From NCBI GenBank assembly GCA_013146195.2, contig CM028377.1:103011547-103075546 (forward strand): a stretch of DNA of 64,000 nt, written 5' to 3'. This document shows, piece after piece, positions 10,567-22,794 of this stretch (position 1 is its first letter; every line of letters starts with the position of its first letter). The stretch is from Codonopsis lanceolata (taxonomy: Eukaryota > Streptophyta > Magnoliopsida > Asterales > Campanulaceae). A program made the position numbers and the translations under genes. The notes beneath the pieces were generated by a model. The model had not been told where the DNA came from, did no database searches, and was given only the letters and a program-made list of their open reading frames with translations.

Positions 10567-10636
10567 TAGCTGAGTTGGTTCCCAGCATATTGCCAAAGTT
10601 TGAAAAAAACACTGGGATGGTCAATGGTTCGAATCT
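10567..10636 (+). other. tRNA-like module (box A and box B) in left arm
   Basis: TAGCTGAGTTGG (10567-10578) matches a Pol III A box and GGTTCGAATCT (10626-10636) a B box. The spacing is slightly long for a tRNA, and I do not see a paired acceptor stem or closed cloverleaf. It may be a SINE-like or tRNA-derived remnant. Confidence 0.55.
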
Positions 10637-12359
10637 TAGCAGCGCTTTTCTAAAATTTTATTTATTGATGGAGATGTGTTATTTTGCTTCGATGGCCCTG
10701 CACTTTCAAAGGTTTACCGTCAAAATTCTTATGTTTTTCACGCCTTACAGTTTAATCATTTTTCAGTCCCGTTAGCATCAATTGCCTTGAGATATTTGAC
10801 GGATCTTAATGGACTTTAACGAAATGTTAAATGACACGTTTAAAGTCTAACGTGACACATTGAAAAGACAAAAATGACACATTTTAAGGATGAAAGTGAC
10901 ACTATAAAAAGAAATTTATTATAATTCTCATTAAAATTCAAAGTAATACTCTTAATGCTAAAAAGTGAGACATTTAATACTAAAAAGTGACACTCTTAAT
11001 ACTAAAAAGTGATACCTTTAATACTAAAAAGTGACACATTTAATACTTGACGGACCTTAATGGACTTTAACGAAATGGTAAATGACACGTTTAAAGCCAA
11101 ACGTGACACCTTGAAAAGACAAAAGTGACACATTTTAAGGTTGAAAGTGACATTATAAAGGGAAATTTATTATAATTCTCATTAAAATTCAAAGTAATAC
11201 TTTTAATGCTAAAAAGTGACACTCTTAATACTAAAAAGTGACACATTTAATACTAAAAAGTGACACTCTTAATACTAAAAAGTGAAACTCTTAATACTAA
11301 AAAGTAACACATTTAATACTAAAAAATGTTACTTTAAAACTAACGTTGACTGCTAAAAGTGACACATTTAATACTAAAACATGACATTTTCAATGCTAAA
11401 AAGTGACACATTTAATGTTAACAGTGTCACTTTATAGTATAACATGTGTCACTTTTGGCCTTGAAAGTGTCACTTTATATTTTTAATGAAAATTATAATT
11501 TTTCCCTAAAAAATTGTTACTTTTTGGGCTTAAATATGTCACTTTTAGTCTTAAATGTGTTACTTTCACTTTGAAAAGTGTCATTTTTTTATATATAAAA
11601 ATCATTACGTTTGACATTAAAGTGTTATTTTATAACATTAAAAATGTCATTTTTTTAGAATTAAATGTATTAATTTTTAGCATTGAAAATATCATGTTTC
11701 AGTATTGAATGTGTCACTTTTTAGTATTAAGAGTGTCACTTTTTAGTATAAAATGTGTCACTTTTTAGTATTAAGAGTGTCACTTTTTAGCATTAAAAGT
11801 ATTACTTTGAATTTTAATGAGAATTATAATAAATTTCCCTTTATAGTGTCACTTTCAACCTTAAAATGTGTCACTTTTGTCTTTTCAAGGTGTCACGTTT
11901 GACATTAAAGTGTTATTTTATAAATAAAAATCATTACGTTTGACATTAAAGTGTTATTTTATAACATTAAAATGTCATTTTTTTTAGAATTAAATGTATT
12001 AATTTTTAGCATTGAAAATATCATGTTTCAGTATTGAATGTGTCACTTTTTAGTATTAAGAGTGTCACTTTTTAGTATAAAATGTGTCACTTTTTAGTAT
12101 TAAGAGTGTCACTTTTTAATATTAAGAGTGTCACGTTTTAGTATTAAGAGTGTCACTTTTTAGTATTAAGAGTGTCACTTTGTATTTTAATAAGAATTAT
12201 AATAAATTTTCATTTATAGTGTCACTTTTAACATTAAAATGTGTCACCTTTGGTTTTAAATGTATCATTTAGCATTTCATCAAAGTCCAACATTGAAAGC
12301 GGAGGAACACCGGAGCAAATAGAGGAAATGAGCATTAAAAACATAATGTTAAAGCTGGG

Positions 12360-12422
12360 GGAATCGAACCTTAAACCACCTTGGGGAAGCCTCTAAGTTC
12401 CACCTACTGCCAACTCGATTGG
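12360..12422 (-). other. tRNA-like module in right arm
   Basis: On the minus strand CCAATCGAGTTGG (12422-12410) and GGTTCGATTCC (12370-12360) mirror the left-arm boxes. The module is therefore part of the inverted repeat. Confidence 0.5.
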
Positions 12423-12534
12423 CCTGTTTTTGTGGTTATTGTTAACAGATTTTTTTATTAACACGCGAATTTGTAAATGGGGCTCCGTCTTATGGATTTA
12501 GGATCCGTAAGACCGTCCTACACAAGTCTTTGCC

Positions 12535-13567
12535 AAGAAATAAAGCCACTCACGCGCGTGTAATTGTTGGGGAAAGCTAAGCTTGGTACCAAATTTGGTA
12601 CCTCAGCTAGTATTTAACCAAATTTTGGTACCTTCATATTTTACCATTGGAGAGCCTACTACTCTTACATAGGTATCAAATTTTGATTTTGACCCCTACC
12701 ATTGGACTTGTCCTAAAAACAAGCAAGCGATTCATACAAGTATAACAATAATCACCATCAAGCTAAATGAACAAATTTCTACAATCTATTCATTTAGTTT
12801 CTCACAACTATTAATTAAAGGAGGGTGTTCCATTGTTCCAACAGAACGTTCAACATTCAAAACACAATCCAAAACAAAGCTACATAATTATTTTGTTAAT
12901 TAACCATATGATAAGGAATTAAAAATAATTAAGGTTTATAAATACAGGAGAACAATGAACAAACAACAAACATGAAACAACAACAAAAAAATCTTATAAA
13001 ATTGATCCATAAGTTCTCAACAAAGTAAATCTTTAAGGGAAAATTATCTTTTTGACCATCGTATTATTGTCAACTACCCGATTTGATCAACCACATTTCA
13101 GAACTCTCAAATTGACTAATATGTTAAATAAGTTGGTAGGTTTTGATCCATACCGTTAATGGGTCATCCAATTTTTTTAACGGGCGTACTGAGTTGGACT
13201 AACTAGGGTTATGTCCGGCTTGCGTGAACCATATCTTTTTTAAAAAAAACAGTAATATCCCCACAAGACACCCTTCAACTCAATACTGTGAACAATCTCT
13301 TTCAATTTCTACATGTCTGTCTCATCATCCAAAGGCTTTACATCTAAAAAAACTGATGATTTCCCACTCTCTTTCTTTTTGGATGATGCTTTTGTTGGAA
13401 GTTGGGTTTGGTGCGTCGGTGATGATGGAAGATGGAAGAGAGTGTTGTTTCTCATTTGTATTTAAATTTGCATTTGTTCATACATTACATTAGGTTCTAT
13501 ACTAAGTGGCTAAATGGGCTGCGTACTAGTTAATGTGGCAATTGTGTATAGAACTTTGCCTTTAGAA
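12535..13567. other. Intergenic stretch
   Basis: No supported gene. An 18-bp perfect palindrome GGTACCAAATTTGGTACC lies at 12585-12602. The frame at 13224-13493 has no recognisable motif. Confidence 0.45.
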
Positions 13568-14709
13568 TAGTTATTTTAGACTTCACAGGTTTCGGCAGTC
13601 ATCACCAGAAGACTTCGGCAAAGGCTTCACCAGCAGACCGCTTGTGCCTTCGAACAGCAGTATGACGTATATAAAGATTTTCAGGATGTCCAGCTCATCT
13701 TTAATTAAGAGGATTATTAATTCAGATATTTCACAATATCAGTTTGAATTTAATCCTTTAAACATTGACTCCTGAATTCAAGGACACACCTTTCCAGCTT
13801 TTCCGAAAAATGAAGACTTTCGACATTTGAACAGGACAGAGCAAATACACAGTCTGACACGTACAGACTGTACCAACTCTTGCAGGTCTGCAACCTCTGT
13901 TGTCTTCCCCCTGCTCGATTTAGTAACTGTTTCTCTCCATACTTAGATCGGTTCTAGATGAAGAAGAAGTCAACAAACAGCTACTTGCATTTAATGCATC
14001 CAACCTAATAGAGTTGTTACTCACTTCGTCTTCTTCAATGGTCTCAAGGAAGCTCGCATATAAATTCAGTCATTGAAGACTTGAAGAAATTAATGCTCTG
14101 AACTTATTCAACAACATCAAGTCATCTTACTCAGTGCATTCAAGAGATAAACTGATCAACGAAGTCATCAACAACAACAAGAAGACTACACATTAATTGC
14201 TACTCATTTACTTCATCGTGATATATTCATTAATTGTTCTTCAAACATAGTGAATATTCTGTTTCTTAGATATTCACTACCAACCACCAAACACAAGTCA
14301 AATATTTTGTACACAATCCATTAGAGATTTCTGTAATAGAACTAGTAGAAAACATAGTGCATTTTCAAATCCAAGGTTGGCTGCTTTGGTGGTGGATGTA
14401 GTACTCTTTATAGTACGAGCTATCTCAAAATACATGTGTTCGTTATTATCTTGTACTTACTGTTTTATATCATTATATGTTCTTTAACTTATTTCCTTTA
14501 GCGTCAAACTTAAGTAAACAACCAAGTCTACCGGTAGTGCTTTACCAGCAGACTTAGTTTGTCTTCTTTACAAGTCTTTCGCTACTACAACTTTTTCAAT
14601 AGGCTGTTAAGTACTTGTTATAGGAACTCTTCACGAAAAGTTTTTAAGTGTAACTAGACTATTCACCCCCCCCCCTTCTAATCTAGTATTGTGCCCTTTG
14701 GGATTAACA
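13568..14709 (+). mobile_element. Solo LTR of a Sirevirus-like copia family
   Basis: Ends with a C-run block (CTATTCACCCCCCCCC at about 14659) followed some 40 bases later by TTTGGGATTAACA, as in the other two related LTRs (33178-34233 and 44271-45531). The motif GGTGGTGGATGTAGTACTC is also shared. TAGAG follows the right end and TAGAA precedes the proposed left end, a possible 5-bp duplication with one mismatch. The left boundary is less certain than the right. Confidence 0.6.
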
Positions 14710-15170
14710 TAGAGCGATGATGGGTTCCGGTGCTGTAAAAGAAGTGAGGCCGCCGAATCTTGGTGGAGATTTAGAGAAGGCAGCTGGATTGAAACTGGCC
14801 ATATTTGATAAGAAATAGGATCCAAAACAAAGGGAGAAGCCGACGACTATGAAGATTGATGGCGGTTGGGGAGTTTGGCTTGAGCAAGCGGGAAGTTGTT
14901 ATGGTCTAAGGCACTAGGTGTGGCGCTTGTTTAGGGGAAAAAGTACACCGGATCTGGAACAGGAGAGGGGACGGCGGCTATTTTATTCCAAAGGATGGAG
15001 AGAGAGAGACCCAGCCATAGCGAAAATGATGTTGGGTTTGAGAGAATTATATCAATTATGGAGTGAGCCTTTTACTGCTCTGATACTATGTTAGAATTTG
15101 ACAAGAGAGAGATGGATTGACTGCCTAAGATAATGTTCTATTAATGCCATAATACAATTATATATACATG
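14710..15170 (-). mobile_element. Copia leader and LTR end fragment
   Basis: The complement of a primer-binding site (GCTCTGATACTA, 15077-15088) directly abuts TGTTAGAATTTG (15089 on), the terminal bases of an LTR read on the minus strand. The leader lies to the left and is interrupted at 14709 by the solo LTR. No gag motif is readable and the outer LTR boundary is not found. Confidence 0.5.
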
Positions 15171-15677
15171 TTTCACAGAGATGGTTCGGTTTTTCGAGTC
15201 CCTGAGGTGTCCTACCACTAATCCATGTTTTATACAATTAGAACCTATCACTAATCCTTGTTTTATGCAACTTGGTTCCTGTCGGCTCTTAATAGCTATC
15301 AGCTTCCAACAACTTGCACTCTCGCCTCCATCTCTTCTACATCCTAATTTTCCTCACCCGTCTCATCTTCAAATTGACGAAGGTCATCATCATCCTCATC
15401 ATCACCTACGGGTTCCCCGGAGATGTATGATTTTTCGTAGAGGAACTCATTGAGTGATTTCAAGTCGGCCTTTGTATGTAGATCGGAGAAAGTGACGGCT
15501 GCTGACACTAGGGACACCATATATCTATGAGGCAGATCTCCTTTGTGTGTAGATCAGAGCCAGGCTATGCCGCCATCTCTCTAACTCTATTTCTGTGTGG
15601 TGCGCCTAATCTCTTTCCCTTCTCTCATCTTGCTCCGACTTCAAGGTACACTCTGTAGGCCCAGATCTCTCCCCGAT
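15171..15677. other. Unassigned sequence
   Basis: Moderately GC-rich pieces with two near-repeats of GTGTAGATC. No coding motif, RNA gene or element end recognised. Confidence 0.4.
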
Positions 15678-17951
15678 CTAGCCCTCTTTTTCATCTCCAG
15701 CCATCCACAGTAAGCCCCAAATGGAAATGTTGGCCTGGGTTTTCTTCATCTGAGCTAATAAAGTATCTTCCACCGTTTTAGCCCCAGTATCTGTTTCTTG
15801 ATTTTTTCCAGGGTGGTCACCTCTTTCCGGGTTTGGCTGGTAGGCTCGGCTAGATTGGGTAAGGTGGCTAACATCTCCACCAACCCAAGTGGCCTTTTCA
15901 ATGTTACAAGTATTTTGGCTACCCAGGATAGTGTCCCAAGAGAGCATATTACAGCTAGGCTCTTTTATGGATAAGAATGGAGGAAGAGGAACAAGGATAT
16001 ATGGAAGTGGATGTTTATTTATTTCAAACTTGGGCACACAAAAATTTTCATCAACCTCAATCATATTGATTTGAGGTAGGGGTTATTATTGTATTTGGTG
16101 CAGGTGGAGGCTTTTCAATAACCTTATCATCTATAAGGTCCTGGATAGCATTTTTGAGAGTATAACATTTATCGGTGAGGTGACCACTGGAGCGATGGTA
16201 TTCACAATACTGGGCATGGTTCCAATTCCTGGGCAGGGGGTTTGGTGGCTTATAGTTCTCCAACGGCTTTAGCACTCCCTATGCCATTAGCCCCTGCAGT
16301 ATCACAGACTGGGGAGCTTGCAGTTCATCATAATGCCGGTTTACCCTGTTCTAATTTCTGAAATTTTTGGCTGGGCCATCATTTTCTCCCACTGTATTGA
16401 CAGACCTGTTTGACCCATAGTACCATGGAACAGAGCTATAATTCTGGGTAGAAAATGGGGTTGAGGCATTCCCTACCATATTGACGGCTGGTGCTGGTGC
16501 GGTTGTCTTTCCTTTGGGGTAACGGAAAGAACTAGGAGGCGTATTGGTTTTTAGTTGGCCAGTCTGTATATCGTCATCAATACGGGCTCCTATTTCCACT
16601 ATTTCCTTGAAGTTGGTGTAGGGGAGATACCGCATGTGTTCCAGGTAAATGGGCTGGAGGTTTTTAATGAACATTCTGCATGACTCAGCCGGATCAGGTC
16701 TGTCAAAGGTCTGCGCCAACTTCCTTTTCCACCTGACTGCGAACTCGACACAGGTTTCTTTCTCCCTTTGGGTGCACGACTCAAGGTCCCTTCTATTTTC
16801 AGGACTGGTGTTGTCTTTGTATCTTTCGAGGAACGCTTCAGCTATCTGGTCCCAAGTATTCATGGTGCTACTATCAGACAACATTAGCCATTGTTTGGCA
16901 GCCCCTATTAAGGTGAGGTGAAAATTGGAAGCCATAGCCTCAAAGCTAGCTCCCCTTGACTGCATGCCAGTGGAATAAGATCTCAAGTGGGATATAGGGC
17001 ATCCAGTCCCATCAAACTTTTTTATGTCGGGCATTTTGAATTTTGAGGGTAGTATTGCTGAAGGTTGCAATGTCAATGCCTGCGTAGAAAATTCCCCTTT
17101 GTTGAGAAGTTTAAGCATCATGGCCTTCATATTTTCCATGTCGGCCTCCATTTTGGTGGCTGGTGGAGTTGGCTTTTGGTATATACTGGCTGGATTAGGG
17201 AAGGCTGGGTTATTTTCTGGCTGAGGTATCTGGTGAGGATATTGGGCTGGGTATGGGTATTGGGCATTATAAGGATTCTGGGCTGGATATGGATATTGGG
17301 TTGGATAAAAGTAATGGGGTTGGTGGATTTTGGGCGTATATAGATGCAGGTTGGTGGGTTTTGGCGGTTATATGGAGGTTGGTGGGTTTTGGCGGTATAT
17401 AGATGCAGGTTTATGGGTTTTGGGCGTATATAGATGCAGGTTGATGGGTTATTAATGGTTTAAATTTGGGCGGCAAGGATCATTGAAATGTAAGTATGAG
17501 GTAACTTGGCCTGGTGGGTTATAACTTTTTGGGTCCATATGTGGGCTATTTTGGAGTGGGTTAATCATGGGAAAAGGGAGGTCATTTGGGCTCTGAGTAA
17601 TATTGGCGCTTGGGAGAGGGTATGGAGGATAGGACGGGTAAGGACTGATATTTGGGGACTTGGTGGAGGATTGGGATTTGGGGTAGTGGGAATATTTGGT
17701 GGGTTAGTGTTTGGCTGAGTAGTTGGGTTTGGAGGCACATGAGATGTTGATGCTTCCTGGGGGACCGTAGGGGAAGAGTTCACCTCACCACTGGATTTTA
17801 GACTTTGTACCAGACTAGCCATTTGGCTCATCATACGATCAGTCGCTGCACCCAATTTTTGGTCTAACCATTCCTGCATTGCCAGAGTCGGAGCATACCC
17901 TGGAGCCCCTGAATCTGTACCCATAGCTGACTGTTCACTTTCTGCTGCCAT
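15678..17951 (-). pseudogene. Ty3/gypsy gag, decayed
   Basis: A minus-strand gag in several frames. The first block (17565-17951) starts MAAESEQSAMGTDSG and is followed by a Pro/Asn-rich stretch. The second (16351-17151) contains the retrotransposon gag core: FDGTGCPISHLRSY, then AAKQWLML, and WDQIAEAFLERY with RREKET-like spacing. The third (16057-16275) has a zinc-knuckle-like CEYHRSSGHLTDKC. In-frame stops separate the second and third, and frameshifts separate the others. A minisatellite (about 17325-17440) lies between the first two blocks. Gag would form the capsid shell; this copy cannot make one protein. The motif style suggests the Tat/Ogre side of gypsy, with modest confidence. Confidence 0.75.
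17325..17450. repeat. Minisatellite within gag region
   Basis: Three to four units built on GGCGTATATAGATGCAGG and GGTGGGTTTTGG, between the two gag blocks. Expansion of a Pro-rich coding repeat is a plausible origin. Confidence 0.6.
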
Positions 17952-18394
17952 ACTGCTCGGATCTGTACCCTCTGCTTGATTACGCCCTTGTCGATCTGAG
18001 GCGATACCTGATTTGAACTATTTTCCGTATCAACCGGCGGTATTATCTCGCCTTTCCAAATTCGGGCGGGTTTACGAGGAAAATGGGTTATGGAGGAGGT
18101 ATCGAGAGTGGTGAAGGCTTTACGGGCTTAGATGCATGCCTTTATTAGTATATTTTATTATTATTTATTTTTGTTCCCTACGATTGACCAGATAAGCACA
18201 CCTTTATTTTGATCTCGGGACTTTCCACAGAGCAGTTGATTCTTTCTCCAGAGTATAGGACCAACGTATTCCACCTGCCTTTCGACTCCCCAGGACTGGA
18301 CTGGTCCCAGGCGAAGGGCCTATACTCTTTCCAGGATCCACCATTCGAAATGGTCTAGGTTGAGCATCAAAGAATAATAAATCAGCCCCTGTTT

Positions 18395-18425
<31 letters not shown>

Positions 18426-18640
18426 TATTTTTTTTTGTGCACTTTATTTTTTTTTTCTAACTTGCGCATTTTCCCTTTTTTTTATATACATATACATATT
18501 TTTTTTTTACTTTTATCATTTTTTATTTGACAGGGGCTGACTCACAATTCAGAAATGCAAAAACCGGTCGGTCTATGAAGTGTCCTAAGAATCTATATGC
18601 ATTCTAGCGTTGGCTTATGCAGGGGGTAGGCTGGCCATGG
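17952..18640 (-). other. Gypsy 5' leader region
   Basis: Noncoding sequence upstream of the gag start, with TA- and T-rich microsatellite stretches at about 18395-18520. No functional element is recognised. Confidence 0.4.
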
Positions 18641-19773
18641 TGTAGGGTAACAGTTCGGAATATCCCTATATGCGTGCACGTGTATGCGGTATCTAGAAAG
18701 CAGTAAAATCTTTATTTATTTACAGATATATAAACAGAAAAATATAATAGATATGGCATGTCTTGCTGTTACGTGTGGATTTTCTCGGCTTTTTAGTTTG
18801 AGCGCAAGCAAGCAAGCACACCATATTTAAGAAATAGAAAGAAAAATGGGGAAACTATCTATCCATATTAATTACAAATTGGTCCTATATCCCCAAAATA
18901 AAATGACATAATGAATGCAAGTATGTACAAATGTACAGAATAATAATAAAAAAAGAATAATGAACAGAAAGAAATAATAATACAGAGCCGAAAATAAAAG
19001 AAATATTCAAAATAAAGCCCCGACCCTTTTATTGTGCTGTCCGAAATTTTTATTGTAAACATATATATATGATTTTTTTTTATTTTTGCTTTTTTCGAAT
19101 TTTTTTTTTTGCTTTTGATTTTTTTTAAAAAGAAAAATATTTTTAAATATATATGTAACAGTTATCGGAACGAAACTGCTGCAAGATGGAAGATCATATC
19201 CACAAATATAGACACGGATGTATAGGAAGACAATATTCAAATGCATAAATTAATATAACAAGCATACTTTAGCCAGAAACAAATAAAAACAAAAAAAAAG
19301 TTTTATTTTATGAGTCTAGCCCTCCATTTTATTTAAAATAAAACAACTCCCCAGCAGAGTCGCCACGTTGTAGGGTAGCAGTTCGGAATATATCTATATG
19401 CGTGCACGTGTGTGCGGCCTCTAAAAAGTAGTAAATTTTTGTTTCTTTTTTTAGATATAAAAACAGAAAATAAAAACAGATATGACATGTCTTACTGTTA
19501 CTTGTGGATTTTCTCGGCTTTTTTAGTTTGATCGCAAGCAAGCAAGCACATCACATCAATAAATAGAAAGAAAATGGGGAATCTATCTATTCCTATTAAT
19601 TACAAATTGGTCCTAATCCCCAAAATAAAATGATAGAATGAATGCAAATATATACATATTTTGCGGAATAAAAAGTAAACAGAACAAAATAAATATATAG
19701 GGCCGAAAATAAAGCAATATTAAAGATAAAGCTCCGGCTCATTTATTGTTGTGCTGCCCGGAAATTTATTGCA

Positions 19774-19827
<54 letters not shown>

Positions 19828-20101
19828 ATTCCCTTTTTTTTTTGAGAAAACCTTTTTTTTATTTTTATTTTTTTGAAAAACACATATATTTTTAAGTATA
19901 TCCGTAACAGTTACTGGAATGAAACTGCTGCAAGATGGAGGATCATATCCACAAATATAGACACAGATGTATAGGAACGCAATATTCAAATGCATAAATT
20001 AATATAACAAGCATACTTTAGCCAGAAACAAAGAAAAACAAAAAAAGTTTTTTTTATGAGTCTAGCCCTCCATTTTATTTAAAATAAAACGATCTCCCCA
20101 C
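18641..20101 (-). repeat. 728-bp tandem duplication with primer-site-like junction
   Basis: TGTAGGGTAACAGTTCGG at 18641 recurs as TGTAGGGTAGCAGTTCGG at 19369, and the following about 700 bp match. At the junction, minus-strand TGGCGACTCTGCTGGGG (near 19350-19366) resembles primer-binding sites of Tat-type gypsy elements. The outer end at about 20095 has a diverged form. The duplication probably involves LTR-end and leader sequence of the gag-bearing element. Confidence 0.7.
19777..19824. repeat. (AT)n microsatellite
   Basis: About 24 uninterrupted AT units inside the second copy of the 728-bp repeat. The first copy has only a short AT run at the matching place. Confidence 0.95.
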
Positions 20102-20589
20102 TGCGGATGCGGGACACCACTGCTCTCATTCCATCCTCTCTTGTTTAGGGGAAGGCGAAATTAAAAGTGCGAGAGGAGTGCTGTCTAGGATAGCGCGTTT
20201 GAATACGTCTCGGTAACTTTCAGTGGATTTTTGGTCTAATATGGGAGCTTTGGGTTTTCTACATCAAGTTATCCCTTGTTTAGGGGATACCAGGATATAG
20301 GAATACATCACTCTTTCATTCATATTCTCCCTTTTTTAGGGGAAAACGGAAAAGTGCAAGAAAGGAGTGTTGCGAGACCCCACTATGGATTTTATGAAAA
20401 TAGCCTTATGGTCTATTTCTGATCACTATGGGTGCTTTGGGTTTCATGCATCAAGTTATCCCTTGTTTAGGGGATACCAGGATATAGGAATACATCACCT
20501 TTTTATTCTCATTCTCCCTTTTTTAGGGGAAAACGGAAAAGTGCAAGAAAAGATGTTGCGAGGCCCCACTGGATCCAAAATGTTTTATA
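20102..20589 (-). repeat. Gypsy leader with CCCCTAAACAAGG tandem motif (minus copy)
   Basis: Repeats of CTTGTTTAGGGG and the decayed CTTTTTTAGGGG (near 20138, 20276, 20325, 20465, 20518), the reverse complement of the motif in the plus-strand copy at 22838-23480. It lies immediately inside the primer-site position. Confidence 0.65.
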
Positions 20590-21858
20590 GAGTCGCCATC
20601 TTTATTTTAAGAAATAAATAAAGAAAAACCAAAAAAAGAAAACCAGAGATTGTAAAAACGGGTTTGGAGGCTAAATTACGAGTTGGGAAGGTGCTAGGCA
20701 CCCAACTCGCCCTTTCGGTCTCAAAAATAATTTTTGGTTAAAGTATGCTTTTTGTTATATTTATCTAACAAATAAATAAAGCATTAAAAGACAGAAATAA
20801 AAACAAATACATCCGCGGCTACATTATTTACGGACTTGCAGTCGTCTCTTTACAAGTAGTTGCACATATACTTAAAAATATTTGACCATAATAATGACTC
20901 TTTTTAGTGTTATTTCCTGACTAAATCCGGGTAGCACAACGACTTACATTTTTATATTAGGTCAGATGGAAAATAACACTTTTACAAATAAAAATCTAAA
21001 ACTTACCTACTAGCGGACTAGGGTGTGCTCGCTCTGTCCTTCAGGGAGAGGGAGTCTTTTTTTTTTTTTTTGATGAAGTGGTGGGGAGATTCAGGCAGAA
21101 TAATTGCTTCCGAAAGTTACTTTTTGCCTCGGGATCCGGGCAGAGTAACCGCTTATTTTGGTTGATTTGTTTGCTTGAGGGAGGCGGAAATAGGGCAAAA
21201 TAACGGCTTATTTCTGACTGATTTGGCCTTTTAAATCGGGCATAGCAACTGCTCTTTCCATGATTTTCGGACTGGGGAAATAGGGTGGAAACCTAGCTGG
21301 GAGGCTAAGGCTCACTTTGACCGGTTGGTTTTGAGTTTGGAGGAGATTTGGCAGGGTTTCGAGGCTTTGGAGAAGGATCGCTCACTATTTCACTTCGCTC
21401 TCTATTTCTCCAGCGTAACAACGACACGAAGAATTCTTCGGGGAAGAAAGGTGTGTCTGAAAATGAATCCCGAAGGCTCTATTTATAGCCTGGAGAGAGG
21501 ACACCGAAGGAATTAAATTTTCTCTCTTCGTGCTTCATTCAGTTGTACAGAACACCGAGGATTTTGCACATTACGGTCAACTGTAGCTGTCCTATAGTAG
21601 TTTGGGAGCACTGTAGCACGAAACTGGGCGCCACCCATAGCTAAACTGGGCGCCACCCCCATTTCATCCATGGGTGGCGCCAGCTTTGCTTTAGTTCTTT
21701 CTTCTTTTGCACTTTAACCCCTGCATTTAACTGTTTTGCGCATCCTGCTTTGTCATTTTACATTTTCAACCATGTAACTTGACATTTGTTAAGTTTTAAC
21801 AGGTCTTGATATTTCATGTCATGTTACATACCAGGGGTACGAAATTGGTGTGTCTACA
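20590..21858 (-). mobile_element. Ty3/gypsy LTR, minus orientation
   Basis: On the minus strand it begins TGTAGACACACCAATTTCG (21858) and ends next to TGGCGACTC (20598-20590), a Tat-type primer-site start. A TATA box in GGCTATAAATAGAG lies near 21488-21475, as expected for an LTR promoter. The LTR body is about 1.26 kb. The primer site is interrupted after nine bases by about 18 unrelated bases before AGTGGGG resumes. Confidence 0.68.
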
Positions 21859-22794
21859 GCGGGGTCTAGGCGGAGCTAGGTGGGGAGCTTTAGAACACTG
21901 GCTGCCACAATGCCATATGGGCGCGGCACCCAGAATCCATGGGTTCGGCACCCAACCCCAAATAGTGCTTTACGATTTGAGAATTAGTACAAGTACAGCA
22001 CAGAGAAGAAATTTTAAAGACAGCGGTGTCCCTCCTCTCACCTATAAATAGAGGTGTCCGACTTCAGTTTCAAGGGCCGAGAATTTTTCTCATTATTACG
22101 TTGTGCGTTTATTTTACGCCGTGTAGAGAGCGATCGTGAGATAGTGCGTTCCCCCTCCTATAAAGCCTCAAAGCTCTGCCAAATTTCCTCCAAACACAAA
22201 ACCAACCGGTCAAAGTGAGCCTTAACCCCCCAGCTAGGTTTCCACCCTATTCCCCCGGTCCAAAAATCCCAAAAAGAGTAGTTGCTCTGCTTGAATCCAA
22301 AGGCCAAATCCACCAAATGCAAGTAGTTGCTCTGCCCGATTTCCGCCAGCAGCAAGCAAACAACAGCAAAAACGCAAGCACACCCACGCTCTTAAAGGTG
22401 AGCCTTTAAGGGTTTTTATTATACAAATGCTATTTTCATCCGGCCCAATGTAAAAAATATAAGCTGTTGTGCTACCCGAATTTATGTAGAAAATAACATT
22501 AAAAAGAGTCATTATTATGGCCAAATATTTTTAAATGTATTTGTAATTACTAGAAGGAGGCAGCTGCAAGTCTATAAATAATGTAAATATAGATATATAT
22601 GTTTTCTTTTTAATGTTTTATTTATTTGCTAGATAAATATAACAAAAAGCATATTTCAGCCAAAAACTATTTTGAGACCGAAAGGGCGAGTTGGGTGCCT
22701 AACACCTTCCCACCTCGTAACTTAGCCTCCAAACCCTTTTTCTACAAACTCTGGTTTATTTTTGGTTTTTATTTATTTCTCCTTAAAATGAAGA
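21859..22794 (+). mobile_element. Ty3/gypsy LTR, plus orientation, 5'-truncated
   Basis: An inverted relative of 20590-21858: the block near 22160-22220 is the reverse complement of 21317-21375, and 22440-22794 matches 20600-20980 inverted. It has its own TATA box (CTATAAATAGAGG, about 22043). It lacks the TGTAGACA start, because the junction at 21858/21859 removes it. Confidence 0.65.

Larger units (their letters stand above)
10450..12534. mobile_element. Mutator-type foldback element with kilobase arms
   Basis: A long inverted repeat: the left arm (10450 to about 11400) matches the reverse complement of the right arm (about 11450-12534). The 9-bp duplication AAGAAATAA (10441-10449, 12535-12543) is diagnostic of Mutator-like insertion. 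Ends contain the family signature GACCGTTTTACGGATC (left) and GGATCCGTAAGACCGTCC (right). Each arm carries a tRNA-like module and then a tandem array of about 22-bp units built on TGACAC / GTGTCA. There is no transposase frame; the open frames here are repeat by-products. Confidence 0.85.

Noticed and set aside
10567..10636. Functional tRNA gene
   Set aside because: Box A and B are present but I find no paired acceptor stem, anticodon arm or terminator at the right spacing.
11514..11708. Short frames in GTGTCAC arrays (also 52453-52659, 53461-53697, 57178-57423, 57890-58147)
   Set aside because: Generated by the about 22-bp repeat, which stays open by period and composition.
13224..13493. 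89-codon plus-strand frame
   Set aside because: No motif, no neighbouring exon, composition like the surrounding spacer.
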